The position numbers and the translations under genes are program-made. From Streptomyces hygroscopicus (lineage in GTDB: Bacteria; Actinomycetota; Actinomycetes; Streptomycetales; Streptomycetaceae), in assembly GCA_002021875.1 (NCBI GenBank), contig CP018627.1, forward strand, positions 8,556,001 to 8,620,000: 64,000 nt of DNA. Reading direction: 5' to 3'. This document shows positions 55,727 to 63,941 of this stretch, piece by piece (within the stretch, counting starts at the first letter, position 1; each line of letters opens with the position of its first letter). Below the pieces are notes generated by a model that saw nothing but the letters and a program-made list of their open reading frames with translations, ran no database searches and had not been told where the DNA came from.

Positions 55727-57088
55727 TCAGAGCTTGGTCCACGCCTCCGTCAGCACTGCCCGCAGGATCTGCTCGATCTCGTCGAAGAGCGCCTGGTCGG
55801 CGATCAGCGGCGGCGCCAGCTGCACGACCGGGTCGCCGCGGTCGTCGGCCCGGCAGTACAGCCCGTTCTCGTACAGCGCCTTGGAGAGGAAGCCGTAGAG
55901 GATCCGCTCGGTCTCCTCCTCGTCGAAGGACTCCTTGGTGGCCTTGTCCTTCACCAGCTCGATGCCGTAGAAGAAACCATCTCCCCGGACATCGCCGACG
56001 ATCGGCAGATCGTGCAGCCGCTCCAGCGTGGACCGGAACGCGCCCTCGTTGTCCAGCACATGCTGGTTGAGGCCCTCCCGCTCGAAGATGTCGAGGTTGG
56101 CTACGCCGACCGCGGCCGAGACCGGGTGGCCGCCGAAGGTGTAGCCGTGGAGGAAGGTGTTGTCGCCCTCGTAGAACGGCTCGGCGAGCCGGTCGGAGAT
56201 GATGCACGCGCCGATCGGAGAGTAGCCCGAGGTCATGCCCTTGGCGCAGGTGATCATGTCCGGGACGTAGCCGAACTTGTCACAGGCGAAGATCGTGCCC
56301 AGCCGTCCGAAAGCGCAGATGACCTCGTCCGAGACCAGCAGCACGTCGTACTTGTCGCAGATCTCGCGGACCCGCTGGAAGTACCCGGGCGGCGGCGGGA
56401 AGCAGCCGCCCGCGTTCTGCACCGGCTCCAGGAAGACCGCGGCCACGGTGTCCGGGCCCTCGAAGAGGATCTGCTGCTCGATCTGGTCGGCGGTCCAGCG
56501 GCCGAACGCCACGGGGTCGTCGCCGAAGATCGGGGCGCGGTAGATGTTGGTGTTGGGGACCTTGTGGGCACCGGGGACCAGCGGTTCGAAGGGGGCCTTG
56601 AGCCCCGGCAGCCCGGTGATCGACAGGGCTCCCTGCGGGGTGCCGTGGTAGGCCACCGCCCGGGATATGACCTTGTGCTTGGTGGGCTTGCCGGTGAGCT
56701 TGAAGTACTGCTTGGCCAGCTTCCATGCGGTCTCGACGGCCTCGCCGCCGCCCGTGGTGAAGAAGACCTTGTTCAGGTCGCCGGGCGCGTAGCCCGCGAG
56801 CCGCTCGGCGAGTTCCACGGCCTTGGGGTGGGCATAGCTCCACACCGGGAAGAAGGCGAGCTCCTGGGCCTGCTTGTAGGCCGTCTCCGCCAGCTCGACC
56901 CGGCCGTGGCCCGCGTTGACCACGAACAGGCCGGCCAGGCCGTCGATGTACCGCTTGCCCTTGTCGTCGTAGATGTACGTGCCCTCACCGCGCACGATCG
57001 TCGGCACGGGGGAGTTCTCGTACGACGACATGCGGGTGAAGTGCATCCACAAGTGGTCGTACGCCGTCTTGGAGAGGTCGGCGCTCAT
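55727..57088 (-). CDS. Class III PLP-dependent aminotransferase
   Basis: A 453-residue omega-aminotransferase. The PLP-lysine context is DMITCAKGMTSGYSPIGACI, and the cofactor-binding EVICAFGRLG and YHGTPQGALSITGL segments are intact. Beside the aminobutyraldehyde-type dehydrogenase and PucR regulator, it probably transfers amino groups from a diamine such as putrescine or from beta-alanine/GABA-type amines. The ATG is 2 nt from the AsnC/Lrp stop, so the two genes are coupled. Confidence 0.9.
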   Translation of the reverse strand: MSADLSKTAYDHLWMHFTRMSSYENSPVPTIVRGEGTYIYDDKGKRYIDGLAGLFVVNAGHGRVELAETAYKQAQELAFFPVWSYAHPKAVELAERLAGYAPGDLNKVFFTTGGGEAVETAWKLAKQYFKLTGKPTKHKVISRAVAYHGTPQGALSITGLPGLKAPFEPLVPGAHKVPNTNIYRAPIFGDDPVAFGRWTADQIEQQILFEGPDTVAAVFLEPVQNAGGCFPPPPGYFQRVREICDKYDVLLVSDEVICAFGRLGTIFACDKFGYVPDMITCAKGMTSGYSPIGACIISDRLAEPFYEGDNTFLHGYTFGGHPVSAAVGVANLDIFEREGLNQHVLDNEGAFRSTLERLHDLPIVGDVRGDGFFYGIELVKDKATKESFDEEETERILYGFLSKALYENGLYCRADDRGDPVVQLAPPLIADQALFDEIEQILRAVLTEAWTKL

Positions 57089-57090
57089 TG

Positions 57091-57570
57091 CTATCTCGTT
57101 CCCCAGGTATAGGTCTGCTTCCGGAGCTTGAGGTAGACGAAGCTCTCGGTGGAGCGCACACCGGGCAGCGTGCGGATCCGCTTGTTGATCATTTCGAGGA
57201 GGTGATCGTCGTCCTCGCAGACGATCTCGATCAGGAGATCGAAGGAGCCCGCGGTGACGACCACGTACTCGACCTCGTCCATGGCGGTCAGCGCGTCCGC
57301 GACCGGGTCGAGATCGCCCTCGACGTTGATGCCGACCATCGCCTGCCGCCGGAACCCCACGGTGAGAGGATCGGTGACGGCGACGATCTGCATCACGCCC
57401 TGGTCGAGCAGCTTCTGTACGCGCTGCCGCACGGCGGCCTCGGAGAGCCCCACGGCCTTTCCGATGGCGGCGTACGGCCGGCGGCCGTCTTCCTGGAGCT
57501 GCTCGATGATCGCCAGGGATACGGAGTCGAGGGTCGTGCCGTTCTTGTCAGGTGTGGCCACGACCCTCAC
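57091..57570 (-). CDS. Lrp/AsnC-family transcriptional regulator
   Basis: A 159-residue regulator. The AsnC helix-turn-helix (about 15-60: DGRRPYAAIGKAVGLSEAAV, RQRVQKLLDQG) is followed by an ACT-like ligand domain (YVVVTAGSFDLLIEIVCEDD). GTG 57570 is chosen (GAGG about 11 nt upstream); GTG 57561 is an alternative. It lies first in an operon with the aminotransferase and divergent from the dehydrogenase. It may bind TTCATCGATGAA in the shared region. Confidence 0.92.
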   Translation of the reverse strand: MRVVATPDKNGTTLDSVSLAIIEQLQEDGRRPYAAIGKAVGLSEAAVRQRVQKLLDQGVMQIVAVTDPLTVGFRRQAMVGINVEGDLDPVADALTAMDEVEYVVVTAGSFDLLIEIVCEDDDHLLEMINKRIRTLPGVRSTESFVYLKLRKQTYTWGTR

Positions 57571-57600
57571 TGTGCACGAGCCTCGCCCGTGTCGCAACCC

Positions 57601-57612
57601 TTCATCGATGAA
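57601..57612. promoter_or_regulatory. Palindromic operator candidate between lrp-type regulator and dehydrogenase
   Basis: TTCATCGATGAA is a perfect 12-bp palindrome 31 nt upstream of the regulator start. Lrp/AsnC proteins favour such AT-richer palindromes. A promoter for the dehydrogenase, TTCCGT-17-TATGTT, ends near 57672 on the other side. Confidence 0.55.
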
Positions 57613-57739
57613 TTTCGTCGTTAAGGGGCTCTAAAAACACTGATTCCGTTGTTCTGGTGTGGCGGGTATGTTGAAAGCGCAGCCCCGGCGACTACTGTGG
57701 GTGTCTCACCCATCGGACAGCTGACAGGAGGGGTGGCAC

Positions 57740-59191
57740 GTGACCACCGAACTGCGTCGTCTGCGCAACTACATTGACGGAGCGTTCCGGGACGCCGCGG
57801 ACGGGCGGACCACGGAGGTGGTCAACCCGGCCACGGGCGAGCCCTACGCCACCGCGCCGCTGTCGGGCGCCGCGGACGTGGACGCGGCGATGGCCGCCGC
57901 CGAGGCCGCCTTCCCGACCTGGCGCGACCTGGTGCCCGGCGAGCGCCAGAAGGCACTGCTCAAGATCGCCGACGCGTTCGAGGCGCGGGCGGAGGAGCTG
58001 ATCGCCGCCGAGTCCGAGAACACCGGCAAGCCGATCGGTCTCACGCGGGACGAGGAAATCCCGCCGATGATCGACCAGATCCGCTTCTTCGCGGGCGCGG
58101 CCCGGATGCTGGAGGGCCGCTCGGCCGGTGAGTACATGGAGGGGCTCACCTCGATCATCCGGCGTGAGCCGGTCGGGGTCTGTGCCCAGGTCGCACCGTG
58201 GAACTATCCGATGATGATGGCCGTATGGAAGTTCGCCCCGGCCCTCGCCGCGGGCAATACGGTCGTCATCAAGCCCTCGGACACCACCCCCGCCTCCACC
58301 GTGCTGATCGCCGAGATCATCGGCGGAGTGCTGGCGGAACTGGGCCATCCGCAGGGCGTCTTCAACGTGATCTGCGGCGACCGCGAGACCGGCCGGCTGA
58401 TGGTCGAGCACTCCGTGCCCGCCATGGCGTCCATCACCGGCTCGGTGCGGGCCGGCAAGCAGGTCGCCGAGAGCGCCTCGAAGGACGTCAAGCGAGTGCA
58501 TCTGGAGCTCGGCGGCAAGGCCCCCGTGGTCGTCTTCGAGGACACCGACATCCCCAAGGCGGTCGAGGACATCTCGGTCGCGGGCTTCTTCAACGCGGGC
58601 CAGGACTGTACGGCCGCCACCCGGGTGCTGGTCCACGAGTCGATCCACGACGAGTTCGTGAGCGCGCTCGCCAAGGCCGCCGCCGAGACCAAGACCGGCG
58701 CGCCCGACGACGAGGACGCGCTGTACGGGCCGTTGAACAACGCCAACCAACTGGCCCAGGTCTCCGGCTTCATCGACCGGCTCCCCGCCCACGCCAAGGT
58801 CGAGGCGGGCGGCCACCGGGTCGGCGACAAGGGCTTCTTCTACGCGCCCACCGTGGTCTCCGGACTCAAGCAGGACGACGAGATCATCCAGAACGAGGTC
58901 TTCGGCCCGGTCATCACCGTGCAGCCCTTCTCCGAGGAGGCGCAGGCGATCTCGTACGCCAACGGCGTGGAGTACGCGCTGGCCTCGTCGGTGTGGACCA
59001 AGGACCACGCCCGCGCGATGCGGATGTCCAAGGCCCTGGACTTCGGCTGTGTATGGATCAACACTCACATCCCGCTGGTCGCCGAGATGCCGCACGGCGG
59101 CTTCAAGAAGTCCGGCTACGGCAAGGACCTCTCCGCCTACGGCTTCGAGGACTACACCCGCATCAAGCACGTCATGACGTCGCTGGGCTGA
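57740..59191 (+). CDS. Aldehyde dehydrogenase, aminobutyraldehyde/GabD type
   Basis: A 483-residue NAD(P)-dependent aldehyde dehydrogenase. Signatures are VELGGKAPVVVFEDTD-like HLELGGKAPVVVFED, catalytic Cys in NAGQDCTAATR, and NYIDGAFRDAADGRTTEVVN at the N-terminus. The pattern fits gamma-aminobutyraldehyde dehydrogenases of putrescine breakdown. AGGAGGGG precedes the GTG. It is divergent from the AsnC/aminotransferase pair, with which it would form two consecutive steps. Substrate preference is inference. Confidence 0.9.
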   Translation: MTTELRRLRNYIDGAFRDAADGRTTEVVNPATGEPYATAPLSGAADVDAAMAAAEAAFPTWRDLVPGERQKALLKIADAFEARAEELIAAESENTGKPIGLTRDEEIPPMIDQIRFFAGAARMLEGRSAGEYMEGLTSIIRREPVGVCAQVAPWNYPMMMAVWKFAPALAAGNTVVIKPSDTTPASTVLIAEIIGGVLAELGHPQGVFNVICGDRETGRLMVEHSVPAMASITGSVRAGKQVAESASKDVKRVHLELGGKAPVVVFEDTDIPKAVEDISVAGFFNAGQDCTAATRVLVHESIHDEFVSALAKAAAETKTGAPDDEDALYGPLNNANQLAQVSGFIDRLPAHAKVEAGGHRVGDKGFFYAPTVVSGLKQDDEIIQNEVFGPVITVQPFSEEAQAISYANGVEYALASSVWTKDHARAMRMSKALDFGCVWINTHIPLVAEMPHGGFKKSGYGKDLSAYGFEDYTRIKHVMTSLG

Positions 59192-59242
59192 TCCCGGGCC
59201 GATTCCCAAGCCGATCCCGGCCGATTCCCGCGCCGGGCTTGT

Positions 59243-59280
59243 CACTTGGTCATGGCAGGATCCCCTGTCATGACCAAGTG
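59243..59280 (+). promoter_or_regulatory. Long hairpin over the start codon of the lipoprotein gene
   Basis: CACTTGGTCATG (59243-59254) and CATGACCAAGTG (59269-59280) are perfect 12-bp arms. Inside, CAGG and CCTG also pair around ATCC, with one G-T position between, so the stem reaches about 17 pairs with a 4-nt loop. The arms cover GGCAGGA, the ribosome binding site, and the ATG at 59270. Confidence 0.85.
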
Positions 59281-60559
59281 GGGGAAATCCGGACGTCTGT
59301 GGATCGCGGCGGTCGCCGCGATCCTGCCGGCCATCGGGGGCTGCGGCGAGAAGAAGCCGGGCGGCCCGGCCGCGTCCGAGCTGGGGTTCCGGCATTACGC
59401 CGGAGCGGTGCAGTACCCGGCGATCACCAAGGACAGCGGCGGTGAGCACGGGCTCGACGCGCTCGTGCCGTACGGCGACTGCGTCCTCGGCGTCGGCACG
59501 TACAGCAACGGCCACCGCGACGTGGGCGTCAACTGGACCGGCGACGCGGCCTGTACGAAGCTCTCGCTCCATCCGGCGCCGGAGACCCGGGCCACCCCCG
59601 GCGAGGTGCCCGGGGACATGGCTCCGGGAAACGGCGCCGAGGGCTGGGGTGGCGGCGGGCTCGCCGGGAGGGCGGTGCTGCCCGGCGAGGACGGCTCGGT
59701 GTACGCGGGGGGTACATCCCTCTCGCGCCTCGACCGCTCGGGGCGCGTCCACCGGCTGGCCGACCTCGAGGTCCCGCCCATGGAGCCGGATCCGGATGCC
59801 GAACCGGGCGCCCGGCACCCGGGCGGCGCGGCCGTCATGGTGCGCAGTGGGCAGCGGCTGGTCCTCGGCGGTTCGGTGACCGAGAAGCGGCGGCTCGTAC
59901 CGACGGTGTGGATCTCCGCGGACCAGGGAAGGACCGTCCGGCGCCAGCGGCTCCCGGAGCTGCCCGCCGCTTCGGGCGCCTCCCTCACCAGGACGGGCGT
60001 CCTGGCCATGGCCGCCGAGGGCCGCCGGATCGTGGCCATCGGCGGCAACGCCCAGGGCCAGGGGCGGCCACCGCTGCCGGTATGGGCGTCCACGGACGGC
60101 GGACGCACCTGGCGGGCCGCGCTCACCCCCCGGCTGCACGGCTACGCCCCGGTGAGCGGCGTGCTGTGGCACGACGGCCGGTGGATCGCCTACGGCGCCC
60201 GGTCCTACGGCGGCCGCGAGGACTACGGCAAGCCCGACCGGCCGTCCGTGCTGACCAGCGCGGACGGCCTGCACTGGACGGTCGAGGACACCTCGGCGCT
60301 GGGCGAGGGGCGAATACGGGGCGCGAGCGTCGACGGCTCGGGCGCGCTGGTGCTCCTCGGCCTCCGCAGCGGGGAGCACATCTTCTGCGGCATGGTGTGG
60401 ACCGGAGGCTTCGGCGAGGACGCCGAGCGGGCCGAGCTCGGCTGCGGCGATTCGCTGCCCTCGGCCATCACCACCCGCGCCGACGGGAAGGTCGTCATCG
60501 CGGGCAGCAATGACCTGTGGGTGGGCGGCGCCTCCGCCCGCCGCGGGGTCAGCCGCTGA
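59270..60559 (+). CDS. Secreted lipoprotein with Asp-box (sialidase-like) repeats
   Basis: A 429-residue lipoprotein. The signal ends AIGGC with Cys25 as the lipid site. The body looks like a beta-propeller: Asp-box motifs SADQGRTV, STDGGRTW and SADGLHW recur about every 60-100 residues. No catalytic residues of sialidases can be recognised, so a binding or structural role is likelier. ATG 59270 is buried in a long hairpin; in-frame TTG 59246 and ATG 59252 are alternatives. It converges on the GDPD gene with an 11-nt overlap. Confidence 0.85.
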   Translation: MTKWGKSGRLWIAAVAAILPAIGGCGEKKPGGPAASELGFRHYAGAVQYPAITKDSGGEHGLDALVPYGDCVLGVGTYSNGHRDVGVNWTGDAACTKLSLHPAPETRATPGEVPGDMAPGNGAEGWGGGGLAGRAVLPGEDGSVYAGGTSLSRLDRSGRVHRLADLEVPPMEPDPDAEPGARHPGGAAVMVRSGQRLVLGGSVTEKRRLVPTVWISADQGRTVRRQRLPELPAASGASLTRTGVLAMAAEGRRIVAIGGNAQGQGRPPLPVWASTDGGRTWRAALTPRLHGYAPVSGVLWHDGRWIAYGARSYGGREDYGKPDRPSVLTSADGLHWTVEDTSALGEGRIRGASVDGSGALVLLGLRSGEHIFCGMVWTGGFGEDAERAELGCGDSLPSAITTRADGKVVIAGSNDLWVGGASARRGVSR

Positions 60560-61238
60560 GCAGAAGTGCCGCCAGGGCGCCGACCCGGTTGGTGGTGATG
60601 CCGTCGACGCCCGCCCGCAGCAGCCGGGACATCGACCGCCGGGTGTCGGCGGTCCAGGCGGAGACCAGCAGCCCGTCGGCGTGATGGCGGGCGACCAGCT
60701 CCCGGGAGACCAGCCCGAAGCGGTAGTTGAGCCACCGGGGTCGCAGCGCCGCCAGCAGCGCCGGACCCGGCGGGGCGAGCGTGGTCCAGGTCAGCGCTAT
60801 CTCGGCGTGCGGTTCCGCGCGGCGCACGGCGTGCAGGGCGGCCAGGGCGCCGCAGTAATACACCTGGTCGCCCGCCCCGCTCTCCCGCACCTCGGCGACG
60901 GCGGCGGGTGCGGCCGACGCGTCCGGCAGATCGATCAGCAGCCGGGTGGAGCCGGCGCATGCGAGGGCCTCGCGCAGGGTCGGGACGCCCCCGCCGGTCA
61001 GTTGCCGCACCTCGTCGGCGGTCAGCCCGGACAGCGGCCGGTCCCGGCCCCACAGCCGCTTCAGCGTGGCGTCGTGGAGCAGCACCGGCACACCGTCCCG
61101 GGTCAGCCGTACGTCGATCTCGACCGCGCCCGCCCCCGCGCGCACCGCGGAGCGGATGGAGGGCAGGGTGTTCTCGCGGCACACATACGGGTCGCCGCGG
61201 TGGCCGACCGGGACGCATCGCGCCCCCGCCGCCCTCAT
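60549..61238 (-). CDS. Glycerophosphodiester phosphodiesterase
   Basis: A 229-residue TIM-barrel GDPD that splits glycerophosphodiesters into glycerol-3-phosphate and an alcohol. Motifs are GHRGDPYVCRENTLPSIRSA (catalytic His, metal-binding Glu-Asn-Thr), VEIDVRLTRDGVPVLLHD, and AWTADTRRSM near the end. No signal peptide is seen, so it acts in the cytoplasm. The start overlaps the deaminase stop as ATGA, so the two are coupled. A link to menaquinone is not evident. Confidence 0.92.
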   Translation of the reverse strand: MRAAGARCVPVGHRGDPYVCRENTLPSIRSAVRAGAGAVEIDVRLTRDGVPVLLHDATLKRLWGRDRPLSGLTADEVRQLTGGGVPTLREALACAGSTRLLIDLPDASAAPAAVAEVRESGAGDQVYYCGALAALHAVRRAEPHAEIALTWTTLAPPGPALLAALRPRWLNYRFGLVSRELVARHHADGLLVSAWTADTRRSMSRLLRAGVDGITTNRVGALAALLLSG

Positions 61239-62257
61239 CGGCCCGCGACCGCCGTGTAGGCGTCGATCTCCGCGGCGAGCCGCGCCTTGCCCTCGGCGTC
61301 CAGGAAGGACGCCTCGACGGCGTTCTTCGCCAGGGCCGCGACGCCCACCGCGTCCAGGTCGAGCAGCCGGGCCGCGACCTGGTACTCGGTGTTGAGGTCG
61401 GTGCCGAACATCGGCGGGTCGTCGCTGTTGATCGTGACGATCACCCCGGCATCGACCATCTGCTTCAGGGGGTGCTCATCGAGCGTGGCGACGGCGCGCG
61501 TGGCGAGGTTGGAGGTCGGGCAGACCTCCAACGGAATGCGATGCTCCGCGAGATGGGCGAGCAGCTTCGGGTCCTGGACGGCGCTGGTGCCATGGCCGAT
61601 GCGCTCGGCCCGCAGCTCGATGAGGGCGTCCCAGATCGTCTGCGGTCCGGTGGTCTCGCCCGCATGCGGCACGCTGCGCAGCCCGGCGGCGATGGCGCGG
61701 TCGAAGTACGGCTTGAACTGAGGGCGCGGCACCCCTATCTCCGGGCCGCCGAGGCCGAAGCCGACCAGCCCCTCGGGGCGCAGCTCACAGGCGATCCGGG
61801 CGGTCTCCTCGGCGGCCTCGAGACCGGCCTCGCCGGGAATGTCGAAGCACCAGCGCAGCACCGTGCCGAACTCCGACTCGGCCGCCTTACGGGCGTCCTC
61901 GATCGCCTCGACGAAGGCGGTGTCCGGGATGCCGCGCCGGGTCGAGCTGTAGGGGGTGACGGTCAGCTCGGCGTAGCGGATGTTCTGCCGGGCCATGTCG
62001 CGGGCGATCTCGTAGGTCAGCAGCCGGACGTCCTCGGCGTCGCGGATCAGGTCCACCACGGAGAGATAGATCTCGATGAAGTGCGCGAAGTCCCGGAAGA
62101 CGAAGTACTCGGCGAGGGCCTCGGGGTCGGTGGGCACCTTGGAGTCGGGGTGCCGGGCGGCCAGTTCGGCCACGATGCGCGGGGACGCCGACCCCACGTG
62201 GTGCACATGGAGCTCCGCCTTGGGCAGCCCGGCGATGAAGGTGGTCAGATCGGTCAA
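61235..62257 (-). CDS. Adenosine-deaminase-family enzyme, probable 6-aminodeoxyfutalosine deaminase
   Basis: A 340-residue COG1816 amidohydrolase. Metal-binding His in ELHVHHVGSASP, SVPHAGETTGPQTIWDAL, ERIGHGTS and INSDDPPMFGTD are all present. From general knowledge the related S. avermitilis protein Sav2595 deaminates 6-aminodeoxyfutalosine in the futalosine menaquinone pathway, and this protein shows the same HVHHVGS variant of the usual HLDG-type motif as I recall it. Adenosine deaminase activity is the alternative. It begins an operon with the GDPD gene. Confidence 0.8.
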   Translation of the reverse strand: MTDLTTFIAGLPKAELHVHHVGSASPRIVAELAARHPDSKVPTDPEALAEYFVFRDFAHFIEIYLSVVDLIRDAEDVRLLTYEIARDMARQNIRYAELTVTPYSSTRRGIPDTAFVEAIEDARKAAESEFGTVLRWCFDIPGEAGLEAAEETARIACELRPEGLVGFGLGGPEIGVPRPQFKPYFDRAIAAGLRSVPHAGETTGPQTIWDALIELRAERIGHGTSAVQDPKLLAHLAEHRIPLEVCPTSNLATRAVATLDEHPLKQMVDAGVIVTINSDDPPMFGTDLNTEYQVAARLLDLDAVGVAALAKNAVEASFLDAEGKARLAAEIDAYTAVAGR

Positions 62258-62369
62258 CGAAACCTCCGGGAGACGCCCGCCGACGGCGGGTTCCGGTCAT
62301 CGTATGGTGTGTCGCCGACGGGTTCGCCACAGGCCGTAGCATGGGCGGACGTCTTTGTGGGGGAGCTTC

Positions 62370-63293
62370 ATGGCCGACCAGCACGACCCGTCCGAGCCGC
62401 AGGATGAGCCACGGCGGCCCGGGCAGCCGAGGCAGCCCGAACCGCGCGAGCGCGATCCCTGGGCTCCTCCGGCGCAGCGGGTCGCGATGGACAAAAGCCC
62501 GATGGACCAGGCGGCGGCCGAACAAGGGCAACCGGCTCCCCGCACCCCGGTGGCCGAGCAGCCGACCCTCACCTCCTATACCGCCATGCCGGGCCCGACG
62601 CCCCCGCCCCCTGCGCCGCCCCCGCCGGGCCCCGTGGCCGCGCCGGGTGCGGTGCCCCCACCGCCGCCCGCGCCGACCGGCCCCGGGACGCCCAGCGCCT
62701 ATCCGGCCGCCGGGCCGTACGGCTCGGCGGGCTACGGGCCGACCGGATACGCCCAGCCGGGATACGGCCAAGCCGGATACGGGCAGCAGGCGCCCCCCAA
62801 GCAGTCCCCGTACGGCGGGGTGCCGGGCTATCCCGGCTACGGCTACCCGGGCACCGCCCAGCCGGGCTCGGGATACTCCGGCTCCGGATATCCGGGCGCC
62901 GCCTACCCCGGCGCCGCCTACCCCGGAGGGACGTACGGCCAGGGCTGGCCGGGCGGGACGTATGTGCCGAACAACGGCCATGGCACGGCCGCCCTGGTGC
63001 TCGGCATCATCGGCCTGGTCCTCTCCCCGAGCGTCGTGCTCGGCATCATCCTCGGTGTGCTCGCGATCGTCTTCGGGGTGCTCGGCCGCGCCAGGGCGGC
63101 AAGCGGCGAGGCGACCAACGGCGGTTCGGCGCTCGCCGGGGTGATCCTCGGGGTGGTCGCCGTGGTGGCGAGCGTCGTCATGGTCTTTGTCTACATCGCC
63201 ACCGGGGACGACGGCTCGGGCAGCGGTGACGATCCGGGCTATGCCGATGTCTCGGCCGCGGTGGTGCTCCCGCTCGCCGATATCAGCGGCTGA
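62370..63293 (+). CDS. DUF4190-like membrane protein with Pro/Gly/Tyr-rich head
   Basis: A 307-residue protein. Residues 1-210 are disordered and Pro-, Gly- and Tyr-rich, with repeats such as YGPTGYAQPGYGQAGYGQQ and GYPGAAYPGAAYPGGTYG. Two spans follow (ALVLGIIGLVLSPSVVLGII; ALAGVILGVVAVVASVVMVF) around a basic loop, as in DUF4190 proteins. GGGAG precedes the ATG. Function is unknown; such heads suggest a scaffold at the membrane. It is divergent from the deaminase. Confidence 0.85.
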   Translation: MADQHDPSEPQDEPRRPGQPRQPEPRERDPWAPPAQRVAMDKSPMDQAAAEQGQPAPRTPVAEQPTLTSYTAMPGPTPPPPAPPPPGPVAAPGAVPPPPPAPTGPGTPSAYPAAGPYGSAGYGPTGYAQPGYGQAGYGQQAPPKQSPYGGVPGYPGYGYPGTAQPGSGYSGSGYPGAAYPGAAYPGGTYGQGWPGGTYVPNNGHGTAALVLGIIGLVLSPSVVLGIILGVLAIVFGVLGRARAASGEATNGGSALAGVILGVVAVVASVVMVFVYIATGDDGSGSGDDPGYADVSAAVVLPLADISG

Positions 63294-63446
63294 CGCCCCT
63301 CCCACAACGCGGCCGGCCTCCCGGGACGCTCCCACCTCTCACCGACAGGCGCCGCCGACAGCGGTGCCGACCTGGGCAATCGAGCTGTCCCGGGATGCGG
63401 CATGCCCATAACATTGCCGGACGTTTACCAGGAGGGGAGACCACCG

Positions 63447-63869
63447 ATGTCCAGCGCCATGCCCGGCCCGCCGCAGGATCCGTACGACCCCCAGGCCAAT
63501 CCCTACGCCACGCCCCCGCCGCCGGCCCAGCCACCGCAGTACCCCGGAGCCGGCTACCCCGCCGCGCCGCCCGTCTACCCGGGGGCGGCCGGGATGCCGA
63601 TGCGGTTGAACAACGGCATGGGCACGGCCGCGCTGGTCTGCGGCATCGTCGGCCTGGTCTGCGGGATCACCTACTTCCTGTGGGTCTTCGCGGTCATCCT
63701 CGGCATTCTGGCGATCATCTTCGGCGCCATAGGCAAGGGGAAGGCCGGCCGGGGTCAGGCGAACAACGGAGGCTCGGCCACCGCCGGTCTGGTCTGCGGA
63801 ATCATCGGCATGGTGCTCCCGGTGATCTACGTCGCGGCGGTGGACGCCGCCATCGACTCCATCTTCTAG
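63447..63869 (+). CDS. DUF4190-like membrane protein, short paralogue
   Basis: A 140-residue paralogue of the preceding protein. It has a shorter Pro-rich head (PYDPQANPYATPPPPAQPPQ), then NNGMGTAALVCGIVGLVCGI and a second span, with ARA-like loop GKGKAGRGQANNGGSATAGL. AGGAGGGG precedes the ATG. The NGG(S)A loop and span layout match the larger neighbour, so tandem duplication is likely. The stop is directly followed by a 12-bp repeat array. Confidence 0.88.
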   Translation: MSSAMPGPPQDPYDPQANPYATPPPPAQPPQYPGAGYPAAPPVYPGAAGMPMRLNNGMGTAALVCGIVGLVCGITYFLWVFAVILGILAIIFGAIGKGKAGRGQANNGGSATAGLVCGIIGMVLPVIYVAAVDAAIDSIF

Positions 63870-63941
63870 ACCGACATCCGGACCGACATCCGGACCGACA
63901 TCCGGACCGACGTCCGAGCCGGGCATCCGGACCGGCGTCCA
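63869..63941 (+). repeat. 12-bp tandem repeat array after the last gene
   Basis: Three perfect GACCGACATCCG units start at 63869, 63881 and 63893, then GACCGACGTCCG at 63905, followed by decayed 12-13-bp units to 63941 and weaker traces to about 63980. The first base is the last base of the TAG stop. Confidence 0.9.
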
